Below, one piece after another: positions 11,932 through 20,407 of a DNA stretch of 34,346 bases. The translations under genes and the position numbers were made by a program. The notes under the pieces are model-generated. The model was not told where the DNA came from and searched no databases. It saw nothing but the letters and a program-made list of their open reading frames with translations. This DNA is from a virus: positions 1 to 34,346 of IMG/VR virus record IMGVR_UViG_3300023174_000020; one strand, written 5' to 3'. The stretch's first letter is position 1. Each line of letters opens with the position of its first letter.

Positions 11932-12231
11932 ATGTACAAAATTGAAATCGACATCTCTGGCTGGGAATTTGATTCTGAAACAGTCACCATCGAAACAAAT
12001 GATTTTGAAAAAATCGCCATCATTCAGGAATTCATTCAGTTCCAGCAAGATCATGGCTGGTGCGTTGATTATGACGTTACCGAAGAATACGAATACAACC
12101 AGTGCGATGAAGAAGTCAGCGAAGACGAAGTTGACGAAGACGAAACCTATGAAGACGAAGAATCCGAAGAATACGAAATCGGAGAGATCGTAGAAGACGA
12201 AGATGGAATAACTTGGGTTCGTGTGGCATAA
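11932..12231 (+). CDS. Very acidic protein, candidate DNA mimic, 99 aa
   Basis: Starts at 11932 (MYKIEIDISGWEFDSE) with AAGGGG six bases upstream. About 37 of 99 residues are D or E against three K/R, and the C-terminal half is nearly all acidic and tyrosine (for example VSEDEVDEDETYEDEESEEY). The N-terminal half looks like an ordered strand-helix unit. It is the only plus-strand gene in this part of the late region and has its own strong terminator, so it is either a moron or the end of the early transcript. Such charge is typical of DNA-mimic inhibitors of host defences; not proven. Confidence 0.75.
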   Translation: MYKIEIDISGWEFDSETVTIETNDFEKIAIIQEFIQFQQDHGWCVDYDVTEEYEYNQCDEEVSEDEVDEDETYEDEESEEYEIGEIVEDEDGITWVRVA

Positions 12232-12253
12232 TTTGCTCGCAGTTGACCTTTAC

Positions 12254-12281
12254 AGGGGAGTTTTAGGACTCCCCTTTTTTT
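12254..12281 (+). terminator. Strong rho-independent terminator
   Basis: AGGGGAGT (12254-12261), loop TTTAGG, ACTCCCCT (12268-12275), then a run of T to 12281. Eight perfect pairs. It ends rightward transcription after the acidic gene and protects the convergent lysis genes. Confidence 0.9.
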
Positions 12282-12492
12282 ATTCAATATCGTGATCTGC
12301 CTCAATGTCCCTAGCTAACTGTCGCCAATCAAGACTACGGCGGTAAAGCGTGTATATACGCTCATCACTTAAGGGTTCAGATCGGCGGTTTAGTCTGTCA
12401 TTTGCTTGCGCCAAAGCAAGTTGCGTCTCATGCAGAATGTTATGCAGTTCTTTGATTTCTGATCTTAGATAAGCTACAAGGTCATACGTCAT
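12280..12492 (-). CDS. Hypothetical protein, 70 aa
   Basis: Start at 12492 (MTYDLVAYLRSEIKELHNIL) overlaps the metallophosphoesterase end by 11 nt; an earlier start would overlap more. The N-terminal half is a probable coiled coil (SEIKELHNILHETQLALAQANDRL), and the C-terminal part is basic. Its stop touches the T-run of the plus-strand terminator. No family recognised. Confidence 0.65.
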   Translation of the reverse strand: MTYDLVAYLRSEIKELHNILHETQLALAQANDRLNRRSEPLSDERIYTLYRRSLDWRQLARDIEADHDIE

Positions 12493-13438
12493 ATACCTTA
12501 CCCCTAAACTCAACTTGACCCTCAGTCCACTTATGGACTAACTCAGGCCAAAGCAATTTCCCATTATGAAATGTCAATACAGCAAACCCTGACCTCCAGT
12601 TGGTAGGCGAGTCTTCAAGATAATTGACAAACTGAGGGCCACTTGTATCTGCTAACGTGCCAGTATCAACGCCAAACCTGTTGCCGTTGTAGTCAGCATA
12701 AGGAGTCACTTTAAGGCTATGTAAATGCCCTGTAACAATGCTCACACCAGCATTAACTGTATTGTTGTGAGTGGCGTGAATGCCACCCTTCCAGCGGTGT
12801 TTGACAACTACTTCTTCTGTAGGCCAACAAGACCAGCAAGGATGCCAAGCAGGGAAATGGTCTTTCAAGGAAAACCCCTTGACTTGCTCATACTGGGGTG
12901 CATTGGCAGCTAGGCGGTTCTCAAACCTAGCATCATGGTTGCCAAGCGTCCACACTAGATTGACATTATGTCTAGCTTTCTTGGCAGCTTCTTCAATCTC
13001 ACCCATTGCCAGTTCACAGGCTTTCAACTCCTGTATCACTGATGGCGTTGAATCCCATCCAATACGAGGATAGCGAGAGATAGAAGCGCCATCAAATATG
13101 TCTCCATTGGCAATGACAGCCTTTGGCTGAAACTCTTTGATAGCCCAAAGAAGACCTTTATACGCTGTTGTATGAATGCTAGGCCAGAAGTGAGCATCAC
13201 TAAAAACCAGAACAATGCCATTCTCAATCCCTAATTCTTTGCGGACTGAATTTTCCTTGATGGTTTGATGCTTACTGTTCTTTGACTTTAGTGGCTCGCC
13301 GTACCTAGCCTCTAGGTTGTTTTTGCGCCTAATGATGTTACGCATATCCATGCCAACGGCTTTGGCAAATGCACTGGCAGATTCATACGTTTTCCAAAGT
13401 TCAATAAACTCTTGATCGCTGTAAACAGTTTTGCCCAT
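12482..13438 (-). CDS. Metallophosphoesterase with N-terminal helix-turn-helix
   Basis: 318 residues. Calcineurin-like motifs in order: FSDAHFW (D81, H83), NGDIFD (D113), GNHDAR (N167-D169), GIHATHNN (about 220-225) and GHLH (237-240), i.e. a complete two-metal site. Residues ~8-45 (FIELWKTYESASAFAKAVGM, then RNIIRRKNNLEARYG) look like a small HTH. The substrate may be a nucleic acid end, a cyclic nucleotide or a protein phosphate. It sits between the spanin and endolysin genes. Phage enzymes of this type are often called DNA repair-like exonucleases without direct proof. Confidence 0.82.
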   Translation of the reverse strand: MGKTVYSDQEFIELWKTYESASAFAKAVGMDMRNIIRRKNNLEARYGEPLKSKNSKHQTIKENSVRKELGIENGIVLVFSDAHFWPSIHTTAYKGLLWAIKEFQPKAVIANGDIFDGASISRYPRIGWDSTPSVIQELKACELAMGEIEEAAKKARHNVNLVWTLGNHDARFENRLAANAPQYEQVKGFSLKDHFPAWHPCWSCWPTEEVVVKHRWKGGIHATHNNTVNAGVSIVTGHLHSLKVTPYADYNGNRFGVDTGTLADTSGPQFVNYLEDSPTNWRSGFAVLTFHNGKLLWPELVHKWTEGQVEFRGKVYDV

Positions 13439-13495
13439 GACAACTCCAGTGAAGTTGCCTGAAATTAAACTAAATCAATGACAACAACGTGAATC

Positions 13496-13978
13496 TTAAC
13501 GTGATTTGTTCAAAGTTTCGTAAACATTGTTGTAAGCATCAATACAAGCATTCAATTGCCTGATGGCTTTGTCTCCATCGTCTGTGATGGCGACAAGAGA
13601 TTTAGCAGTCTCTCGGTCAAATTCGGCTGTTGCTTGAACGCTATCTCCGCTGGCAACGGGGGTATCTGTGGCGGTATGTACGGGGCAGAGGGGGGCTTGG
13701 ATAGGAATCCGCAACTTGAGAGCGCCAGAATCAATGTCAGCATTGCGCTTTTGTTGAGCAAGTTTTGCATCTTGATTTGCCTTTTGAAGTTTAGTAGATT
13801 GGGTCTGAACAACAGTTATAAGGGCTTGTTCCTTTACCCTAGCTTCAGCATTTAGGGCAGCAATCTCAAGTTGTTGACGAGCAATCTCATCATTTGACCC
13901 CTTGAAATAGCCACCACCAAAAGAACCAACTACTGCCATCAGGATGCCCAACAGCACCCAAGGATTAAATAAACTCAT
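13496..13978 (-). CDS. i-spanin (Rz-like)
   Basis: 160 residues: an N-terminal membrane anchor (WVLLGILMAVVGSFGGGYF) followed by a long periplasmic coiled coil (EIARQQLEIAALNAEARVKEQ onward), the Rz plan. The outer-membrane partner Rz1 is encoded inside it in another frame. Spanins fuse inner and outer membranes in the last step of lysis of Gram-negative hosts. Overlaps the holin candidate by ATGA. Confidence 0.85.
   Translation of the reverse strand: MSLFNPWVLLGILMAVVGSFGGGYFKGSNDEIARQQLEIAALNAEARVKEQALITVVQTQSTKLQKANQDAKLAQQKRNADIDSGALKLRIPIQAPLCPVHTATDTPVASGDSVQATAEFDRETAKSLVAITDDGDKAIRQLNACIDAYNNVYETLNKSR
13552..13770 (-). CDS. o-spanin (Rz1-like lipoprotein), nested in Rz
   Basis: 72 residues from the ATG at 13770 (MQNLLNKSAMLTLILALSSC), in a different frame and wholly inside the Rz gene. 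It has a signal peptide with lipobox ALSSC (C20), then a proline-rich mature part (KPPSAPYIPPQIPPLPAE), the diagnostic pattern of Rz1. The lipoprotein would sit in the outer membrane and bind Rz. Confidence 0.85.
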   Translation of the reverse strand: MQNLLNKSAMLTLILALSSCGFLSKPPSAPYIPPQIPPLPAEIAFKQQPNLTERLLNLLSPSQTMETKPSGN

Positions 13979-14301
13979 GGCTTTGGTGGCTCATCGTTGT
14001 CAATGGCTTCAGCCTTAGCGCTGGCATTAGCGATTGCCTTGACACCAGAGCGACCAGCTACACCACCCAAAACACCAGTGATGAACACCATGATGGTGCT
14101 AATCTGTTGTGTATACACCTTGTCGATCGCCGCCATACTGCCGTTCATAGGCTGTTGAACAAACGAAACAGAGTACAGAAACATACCCATAGAAGCCAAC
14201 AGGATGGTCACCAAGACCACGATAACAAATGCCCATACCCTGACTTCAATCTCGTCAGCAGTAAGGCGATTATTAGGTTTATATCCAATGGTAGGCATCA
14301 C
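13975..14301 (-). CDS. Holin candidate, two-span membrane protein
   Basis: 108 residues with hydrophobic helices at about 27-49 (VWAFVIVVLVTILLASMGMFLY) and 72-90 (IMVFITGVLGGVAGRSG), and a charged C-terminus (AEAIDNDEPPKP). Size and position directly before Rz suggest a holin that forms inner-membrane lesions for the endolysin. Other small membrane proteins nearby (14477, 14641) are alternative candidates. Confidence 0.65.
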   Translation of the reverse strand: MMPTIGYKPNNRLTADEIEVRVWAFVIVVLVTILLASMGMFLYSVSFVQQPMNGSMAAIDKVYTQQISTIMVFITGVLGGVAGRSGVKAIANASAKAEAIDNDEPPKP

Positions 14302-14480
14302 TTCTTCTCCTCGGGTTTAACTAACATTTCGGGGCAAGTACCAGAAGCGGTACAGATTGGGGGTTTGCAATCAGGGTCGCTCCAATTCTTTGGATTTTGG
14401 CAGGGATAGCGGAAACGATCTTCACAACCAGTTAGTAATACCAATAGGATAGATAAACCCCAAATACAGTAAATATTCAT
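14298..14480 (-). CDS. Small phage lipoprotein, 60 aa
   Basis: Signal peptide MNIYCIWGLSILLVLLTGC, with a lipobox ending at C19, then EDRFRYPCQNPKNWSDPDCK and a PPICTASGTCPEM tail. The four later cysteines could make disulfides. Similar cysteine-rich lipoproteins occur beside lysis genes in other phages, where superinfection exclusion or lysis roles have been proposed. Overlaps neighbours by 4 nt on both sides. Confidence 0.75.
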   Translation of the reverse strand: MNIYCIWGLSILLVLLTGCEDRFRYPCQNPKNWSDPDCKPPICTASGTCPEMLVKPEEKK

Positions 14481-14683
14481 TTCTCTTTCTCTCTTTCCTT
14501 TTGTTCAACTTGTCTTCTCAGTTTCTCGACCTTCTCTACTTGCTGTTTGGCTTCATGCTTGGTTTGCAATACGTCTATGTATAACATACCCAATAAGGGT
14601 AGGAGCATACCCACAAGCACACAAGCCGCAATCCATCCCACTACGCTCTCCCAATCTTGCTTACCAGACCTATCACTAGCCAT
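14477..14683 (-). CDS. Membrane protein with C-terminal coiled coil
   Basis: The frame is open from 14881, but most of that overlaps the preceding gene; I chose the ATG at 14683 (MASDRSGKQDWESVV), while 14764 is also possible, and neither has a clear ribosome site. One membrane span (GWIAACVLVGMLLPLLGMLY) is followed by a charged coiled coil ending KEREKEK. Possibly a holin, antiholin or structural membrane protein. Confidence 0.55.
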   Translation of the reverse strand: MASDRSGKQDWESVVGWIAACVLVGMLLPLLGMLYIDVLQTKHEAKQQVEKVEKLRRQVEQKEREKEK

Positions 14684-15330
14684 AGGTAAAGGAGGAACAG
14701 GAAAGCTGCCAACAGGTACGCTTGTTTTTCTGCTAGGAGTCGCTCCCTTTCCTTTCGTAGCCATGATTCTGCATCCCGCTTCTTCCTTGCTTTTGCTTGC
14801 TCTCCAGCAATGATGTCTCTCATGCTGAACACTTCTGAATACAAAGCACCCATCTCTGGTGGTGATTGATAGACCATGCACTCTCTGATCTGAACTACCA
14901 ACCTCTCCATCTCTTGTTGCGCCAAAACCCTGTTTAGGGCTTCTTCCATCAAGTTCACATCATCAGAGAAAACTACAGTCCTAGCCTTCTCCTCTGAATC
15001 CCTGATATGCGCTTCTAACTGCTCCTGTAGCTTAAAGAACTCAGTCAGGTTCTTGACTATTTCAGCTTTGACTTGAGTTTCGTCAACAGCAACAAAGTCA
15101 GATTTTTTAGCTTTTCCAACAGGCTTTGTAACTTGAGGTTTAGACTTACTGCCAAAGAACCCAAGAACTGTTTCCCAGATTCCTTTAACCTCTTTGCCAA
15201 TGGCAACAACTTCATTAGCTGTGCTTCTAATCTCGACAAAAGATTCTTTAGCTTGCTTGTAAAGGTCACAGCCAGCTTGGATGTTTTTGACCAAACCAGC
15301 CGCAAGTAGACAAATAGATATTGGATCAAT
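14641..15330 (-). CDS. Virion-associated membrane/coiled-coil protein, possible ATT start
   Basis: The open frame has no ATG, GTG or TTG until 15294 (TTG), yet in-frame sequence upstream (IDPISICLLAAGLVKNIQAG) looks like true coding sequence, with AAGGA (15341-15337) six bases before an ATT codon at 15330. From there the protein is 229 residues: hydrophobic N-terminus, helical middle with charged coiled coil (LQEQLEAHIRDSEEKAR), and a C-terminal membrane span (YLLAAFLFLLYLWLVIGLV). It follows the ejection proteins and may assist DNA transfer; function unknown. Confidence 0.6.
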   Translation of the reverse strand: MDPISICLLAAGLVKNIQAGCDLYKQAKESFVEIRSTANEVVAIGKEVKGIWETVLGFFGSKSKPQVTKPVGKAKKSDFVAVDETQVKAEIVKNLTEFFKLQEQLEAHIRDSEEKARTVVFSDDVNLMEEALNRVLAQQEMERLVVQIRECMVYQSPPEMGALYSEVFSMRDIIAGEQAKARKKRDAESWLRKERERLLAEKQAYLLAAFLFLLYLWLVIGLVSKIGRA

Positions 15331-15342
15331 TTTATTTCCTTA

Positions 15343-17025
15343 TTAGTCTCTACGAATATTCAAAAGACCTTGTGGAGTTATTCCACCTCCAAGAAGTCCA
15401 CTGTATTCAGAAATACTTTGTCCCATTTTTCTAACAAGTTCTGGTCTTTGTCTCAATGCAACATCTGCGGCACGAATTCCCATAGGTGAGTACAAAGCTG
15501 ATGCTCCTGCAATAGCTGGAATAGAAACTACTGGCTTTGAAAGAGCAGCAATGCCACCCAATGAGCCAATAGCTAATCTGCCTTCAAGTGTTGAATTTGC
15601 ATCTTGACCAATGGTTTTAAGTGCGGCCTCAGACAATTCCTGTCCACGAGCAGTACCACGAGCAAAAGCAGACTTCTGTCTTGTGATGTCAGATTGTTTT
15701 ACAGCAAGACTATATTGCTTTGGCGTAAATACACCATTCTCAGCACCAGTATTTGCTGCTGCCCTTTCCATTATCTTCAAATCGCCATAAGCACTATCTA
15801 CTCTACGCAATTGAGGTGTGTATCGTTGATTCTGTTGATAAAGTTCTGTTTTGAAGTTCTTTAAAACGCCATCTAAAGCATCGCCAATGTTTCTATCAGA
15901 TGCACTTTGACTGTTTTTGTATTTGATGACTTCTTTGGCAAGATCAGATTCAATGCTCTTGTATTCAGCACCTGTCAATGTTTTTCCAGAAAATTTATTT
16001 AAAGCGATATTGTTTAAAACATTAGTTGCTTCTTCTCTTTGTGCAACAGATGGCAAATTAGCCTTATTTAAAGCATTAAGAATTCCACTTGTTGTTTTGA
16101 AGTCAAGATCAAATTTCATCTTTGACAATACTTCATCGTACTTGTTAGATACTTGTTCAGCAGCATAGGCTACAGCATCACGACCAACAACATTCTCAGG
16201 AAGTTTGTCTCCAACTTTATCAAGTGCTTTGTTGATAACTCCTTTATTGAAATCAAACAAAACCTTTTCTCTTGCATTACGAATTTGCCCACCAACTAAA
16301 GGCAAGTTTTGAGCAAAGTCTTCTGCTTTTTTATACATACCTCCAAGGGTCTGTCCAGGAGTTGGAGTAACGCCTAAATCACGCATTGTTTGTTCTGCTT
16401 TAGATGCAAGAGGATTTAAAACTTTACCAGTTGCAGATACTGCCGCTTCTCCTACCTTACCAGCTACAGCACCTAATCCAATTTGAGTTGCCTTTTCTTC
16501 TGCAAATCCAGTTGGCGCATTAACTGGTTGCATAGCGCCTTGTGCTGCACCCGCCGCAGCCGCCTGTGTACCAACACCAGCACCTAATGCACGAGCACCT
16601 TGAGCCGCTCTTACACCAACAGCAAGATTGGCGGGGCTTACAACATTACCAACAAGTCTTCCAACATCAAAACCAGTTTCTCCTTGAGCTTGTCGTTGCT
16701 GTTGATATGCTTGCTCTTCAGCAGCATTCATTGCTCTAACACGTTCTGCCTCAGAACCAAAAAACTGGCTTACTGGATTAGGAGCTAAACCACCAGCAGA
16801 ACTAATAAATTCAAGACCTTTTGGCAATAATTGGGCAGCCCCACTAATAGGCTCTTTAATTCCCATCAATAAACCACTTGAAGGGGCAGATACAGGTTGT
16901 TGTTGAACGCCAAAATCTTCAGGTTTTGCTAAACCAGCTCTGATGGCTTTCTCCATGACAACAGACTTAGGCGTTCCCTCTGGAATACCTTGAATTATTG
17001 TTCCATTTGGAAGTTCAATATCCAT
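15343..17025 (-). CDS. Internal virion / ejection protein
   Basis: 560 residues. The N-terminus MDIELPNGTIIQGIPEGTPK is a short motif shared by many podoviral internal proteins, followed by alanine/glycine-rich helices (for example VGTQAAAAGAAQGAM) and a long helical core. Third of three consecutive large genes whose size, composition and place after the tail adaptor genes match ejection proteins, which leave the capsid ahead of the DNA and form a conduit. Assignment by context and composition. Confidence 0.7.
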   Translation of the reverse strand: MDIELPNGTIIQGIPEGTPKSVVMEKAIRAGLAKPEDFGVQQQPVSAPSSGLLMGIKEPISGAAQLLPKGLEFISSAGGLAPNPVSQFFGSEAERVRAMNAAEEQAYQQQRQAQGETGFDVGRLVGNVVSPANLAVGVRAAQGARALGAGVGTQAAAAGAAQGAMQPVNAPTGFAEEKATQIGLGAVAGKVGEAAVSATGKVLNPLASKAEQTMRDLGVTPTPGQTLGGMYKKAEDFAQNLPLVGGQIRNAREKVLFDFNKGVINKALDKVGDKLPENVVGRDAVAYAAEQVSNKYDEVLSKMKFDLDFKTTSGILNALNKANLPSVAQREEATNVLNNIALNKFSGKTLTGAEYKSIESDLAKEVIKYKNSQSASDRNIGDALDGVLKNFKTELYQQNQRYTPQLRRVDSAYGDLKIMERAAANTGAENGVFTPKQYSLAVKQSDITRQKSAFARGTARGQELSEAALKTIGQDANSTLEGRLAIGSLGGIAALSKPVVSIPAIAGASALYSPMGIRAADVALRQRPELVRKMGQSISEYSGLLGGGITPQGLLNIRRD

Positions 17026-17034
17026 TTTTATTCC

Positions 17035-18279
17035 TTAAGGTAAGTCACTGAATTTAATTACATTGCCTCTTGGCGCTGGTGTTGATGGCGATGTCGATTG
17101 TGGTGTCGGCATATTTTTACCAACCCTATCTTTTGCCGCTTGCAAATAGGATTTAATTTTTACAATTTGCGAATCAAACTCAGATTGCTTCATTGATTGA
17201 GTCAATGCGCCAACCGCCGCTTCAAGTTTTTGACCTTCAGCATTAGACAAAGCGCCCATGCCCTTAAGAGCTTGAACTTGAGGCAAAAATGTCTGCGCCT
17301 TGAATGTTTCAAGTTGAGCCGCAAAACCAGCGGCATCCGTTCCGGGAATCATAGATAACTGTGCTCCACCAAATCCAACGGCAGCTTTTTTACCGGGATG
17401 AGTAGCAAGAGTATTTAAAGTATCTAATGCTGCATCAAATGATGAAGCAAGACCTTGTTGTTGTCTTTCAGCCGCAAGTTTTTTCTCATTTGCCGCCTCT
17501 TGACGTAATTGCAATGATGACTCTCTAATTGAATTCATAATCGCATTTTGTGCTTGACGACCTTCAGATGCAATCCTTGCTAACTCTGCTTTAGATGCAT
17601 TGTTTTCTCTTGCTCGTTCTAATCTTGCTTCATTATCTTTACGAGCTTGTTCAGCTTGAGCTTCAAGTTTTTCTCTAGCAAGTTTTTCTTGTTGAGCAAG
17701 TCTCTCAGACTGTTGTGATGCCAACAAATCACGTTGAGCCGCTTTATCAGTAGATGTTTGCAATGCAGCTAACACTCTGTCAGGACTTCCATACTTAGTA
17801 ACAATAGACAAAATATCAGCTTCAGTTGCATTTTGTGGCAATTGAGACAATTCAGACCTAAGATTCTGCTCTTGAGCTAAAGTTAATTCTGCTCGTTGTG
17901 CTTCAGCAGTTATTTTTCTTGTAGTTGCCATACTAGTTTGCATTTGTCTACCAGCATCAGCAATTAACATAGCAAACTGTGGATCACCAGATTGAGCAGC
18001 TAATTGAGCAACCCTCATGTATGAAGCTGGATCAGCTTGATCTAACTGACTAGCCAATGCTTGTCTACGGGAAATCAACTGTAACTGTGGGTCTTGACCA
18101 CCCAAAGCACCACCAATACCTTGACCCAACTGATAACCAGCAGTCCTAGCACCTAAAGCCGCTTGTTGAAAAGGATCAAGTTGAACTTCTTGAAACGCAC
18201 GATTCTGAAACTGTGCTAACTGGTTTTGTTGGTACTGTTGAGGAGAGGTAAACAATCCTAAGATGTCTGATGTTGCCAT
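17035..18279 (-). CDS. Internal virion / ejection protein, coiled-coil rich
   Basis: 414 residues, glutamine- and alanine-rich from the start (MATSDILGLFTSPQQYQQNQ). A long coiled coil at about residues 180-285 has heptad-like QEKLAREKLEAQAEQARKDN and following segments. It lies between two other large internal proteins, with short spacers containing ribosome sites. Probably part of the ejected channel. Not enough similarity to name a homologue. Confidence 0.65.
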   Translation of the reverse strand: MATSDILGLFTSPQQYQQNQLAQFQNRAFQEVQLDPFQQAALGARTAGYQLGQGIGGALGGQDPQLQLISRRQALASQLDQADPASYMRVAQLAAQSGDPQFAMLIADAGRQMQTSMATTRKITAEAQRAELTLAQEQNLRSELSQLPQNATEADILSIVTKYGSPDRVLAALQTSTDKAAQRDLLASQQSERLAQQEKLAREKLEAQAEQARKDNEARLERARENNASKAELARIASEGRQAQNAIMNSIRESSLQLRQEAANEKKLAAERQQQGLASSFDAALDTLNTLATHPGKKAAVGFGGAQLSMIPGTDAAGFAAQLETFKAQTFLPQVQALKGMGALSNAEGQKLEAAVGALTQSMKQSEFDSQIVKIKSYLQAAKDRVGKNMPTPQSTSPSTPAPRGNVIKFSDLP

Positions 18280-18291
18280 TGTTTTTTCTCC

Positions 18292-20397
18292 TTATGCTAC
18301 AAATTGTTGAACAGGCACAAATTGTTTTGAAACTGGGTCATAGGTGTATTGCTGTTGCGTTGGTTGTGTATTACCAAACGCTTTATTAACTGCATTGCTA
18401 AACACAGGACTTTGAGCCGCACCACTGAATAAATTACCACCTAGAGAATAAGCATTTGCTGGAGCCATTGTTGCTGCCGCATTGATGATTCCCTGACCAG
18501 TTAATTGACCAACATTAGCATTAGCTGTACTGACCTTTTGACCAATAGCAGTGCTTAAATCCAAAGGCTGTTGAGACAACCTCTCAAGTCCTGATGTTAC
18601 ATCCATAGGATTGGTAAATGGTGCAAGAGCCGCTGTTTGACCAGTGTAGTATTTACCTTGCAAACCAGCACCAGTATCAAATAATCCAGCACCATAAGTT
18701 ATGCGGTTTCTAGCCTCTTGATCTGCATTAGCCGCAAGAACCAAATCTTGTTGAGCCAATGAGTTGTAGTAAGCCGCAAGTTCAGGGCTTGTATTCATCA
18801 AGTTACCACCCTGTGCTGTAGCTACACCAGAACGACCTGTTTGAAACTGTCTATTACGCAACTCAGCAAGCTGATTTTCTCGACTAGGCGCAAGTAAAGC
18901 CGTTTGTTTAGCAATGTATTCTTGTGCCGCTTGCTCTGGTGTTTTAGCAAGGTAGCTTTGACCTAAACTAAACAAGTTCTGTGCTGCACCAGTTAAAGGA
19001 GCATAAGCCGCTTGTGCGCCCTCTGCACCAGTTAAACCTTGATTAGCCAATGTAGACAATCGGTTTTGGTAACCAAGAATCTCAGCACTAGGTGTATATC
19101 CAGCACCAATTACATTGCCTTGAGCATCAGTTTGGAAGTTTGATGAACCAAAGCGAGTGGTTACGCCAACAGGTCTAAAACGAGCAGCATCAGCAGCAAT
19201 CTGTGCCGCACGAATCTGTGCATCTGCTTGTGTCTTAGCAGCGTCAGTAGCTTGATTAGCAGTTAAAACAGAGCCAGTAGCGCCTAATATACCTTGAATA
19301 ACAGATGGGGCAAAAGTCCTTAAAGTATCTACTGAAATCCCAGTTGCATTTGCAATAGTTTGTAGCATACTTGGAGTAATTGTACTAGCAGCAGCAGGAA
19401 CAACAGGAGGCACAACAGGTGGAGTGACAGGAGGCGTAACAGGTGGAGTTACACCAGACATAGGACTACCGCTACCAGTTGGAGGAGTAGGCACACTAGA
19501 AATTGGTAATGCCGCTGTAAGACCAGTAACTCCTAAAGCCGCAGGAGTTAATCCAGTAGCGGCAGCAGTTGCATTTACTCCAGCCGCACCAGTGCCAAAT
19601 CCAGCCAAACCACCTGATGAACCACCGCCAGCCAACAATCCTGCTTCTGTTGCACCACCAGCAGTTAATGCGGCTAATGGTATTCCAGTAGCTGCTGCAG
19701 TAGCAGCCGCACCCGCCGCACCAGTACCCATACCAGCTAATGTTCCACCAGCCGCACCGCTAGCCGCACCGCCACCAAATAAACCATTAAGATTACCAGC
19801 GGCATAATTACCGAGTAATCCAGCTACGACCATTGGGCCAAAGTCACGTGCTAGATCGCCTACAAAACTACCAAAACTGCCATTGTCCTGATTATTTGTA
19901 TCTACAATTCCCCAATCCATAACATTGCCACTTGCATCTAGTCTCGGTTGTGAAATGATGTTTGGCTGGCTAGGGTCAGGCGTTAAATAATTTGGGCCTT
20001 CCATTGTTAAAAATTTAAAACCACCTTGTGGGTCATACTTTGCAACAAGTGGCTTATCGGCAAAGGTTTGTTCACTTGGTAATGTGTATCCTGTAATTCT
20101 TTGTGCGCCCATACCCCCTTGGACAATATCTGCAAAATGTCTATCAAATGGTGGTGGTGTTTCTACTATCCTAAAATTTAAACCACCTACATGCTCTAAT
20201 TGAGGTGGCGCAATTCCACCGTTTCTTGGGTCAATATAAAAAAACTCAGGCAAACCAGTTTTAGGATTAATTGTTCCAGACCCGCCCCTTGCCTTCAACA
20301 ATGCCGCTTCTTGAGGGTTGATGTGGGCGAGCATGGTGTCGCCATATCTACCTTTTGATGCTAGATTCTTATATTGATTGTTAAAAAGACTTGGCAT
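18292..20397 (-). CDS. Ejection / internal virion protein with Gly-Ala repeats
   Basis: About 701 residues from the ATG at 20397 (MPSLFNNQYKNLASKGR), with AAAGG upstream; a start at 20421 would overlap the previous gene. The middle holds two imperfect repeats built on GTGAAGAAATAAATG and GTGAAGVNATAAATG, then a proline stretch (TPPVTPPVTPPVVPPVVP). The C-terminal third (LAELRNRQFQTGRSGVATAQ and following helices) resembles DNA-injection proteins of P22-like podoviruses. Confidence 0.65.
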   Translation of the reverse strand: MPSLFNNQYKNLASKGRYGDTMLAHINPQEAALLKARGGSGTINPKTGLPEFFYIDPRNGGIAPPQLEHVGGLNFRIVETPPPFDRHFADIVQGGMGAQRITGYTLPSEQTFADKPLVAKYDPQGGFKFLTMEGPNYLTPDPSQPNIISQPRLDASGNVMDWGIVDTNNQDNGSFGSFVGDLARDFGPMVVAGLLGNYAAGNLNGLFGGGAASGAAGGTLAGMGTGAAGAAATAAATGIPLAALTAGGATEAGLLAGGGSSGGLAGFGTGAAGVNATAAATGLTPAALGVTGLTAALPISSVPTPPTGSGSPMSGVTPPVTPPVTPPVVPPVVPAAASTITPSMLQTIANATGISVDTLRTFAPSVIQGILGATGSVLTANQATDAAKTQADAQIRAAQIAADAARFRPVGVTTRFGSSNFQTDAQGNVIGAGYTPSAEILGYQNRLSTLANQGLTGAEGAQAAYAPLTGAAQNLFSLGQSYLAKTPEQAAQEYIAKQTALLAPSRENQLAELRNRQFQTGRSGVATAQGGNLMNTSPELAAYYNSLAQQDLVLAANADQEARNRITYGAGLFDTGAGLQGKYYTGQTAALAPFTNPMDVTSGLERLSQQPLDLSTAIGQKVSTANANVGQLTGQGIINAAATMAPANAYSLGGNLFSGAAQSPVFSNAVNKAFGNTQPTQQQYTYDPVSKQFVPVQQFVA

Positions 20398-20407
20398 TTT
20401 TTTTCCT

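Noticed and set aside
19424-19807. 127-codon plus-strand ORF rich in Pro/Ala/Val
   Set aside because: Antisense mirror of the Gly-Ala and Pro repeats of the ejection protein.
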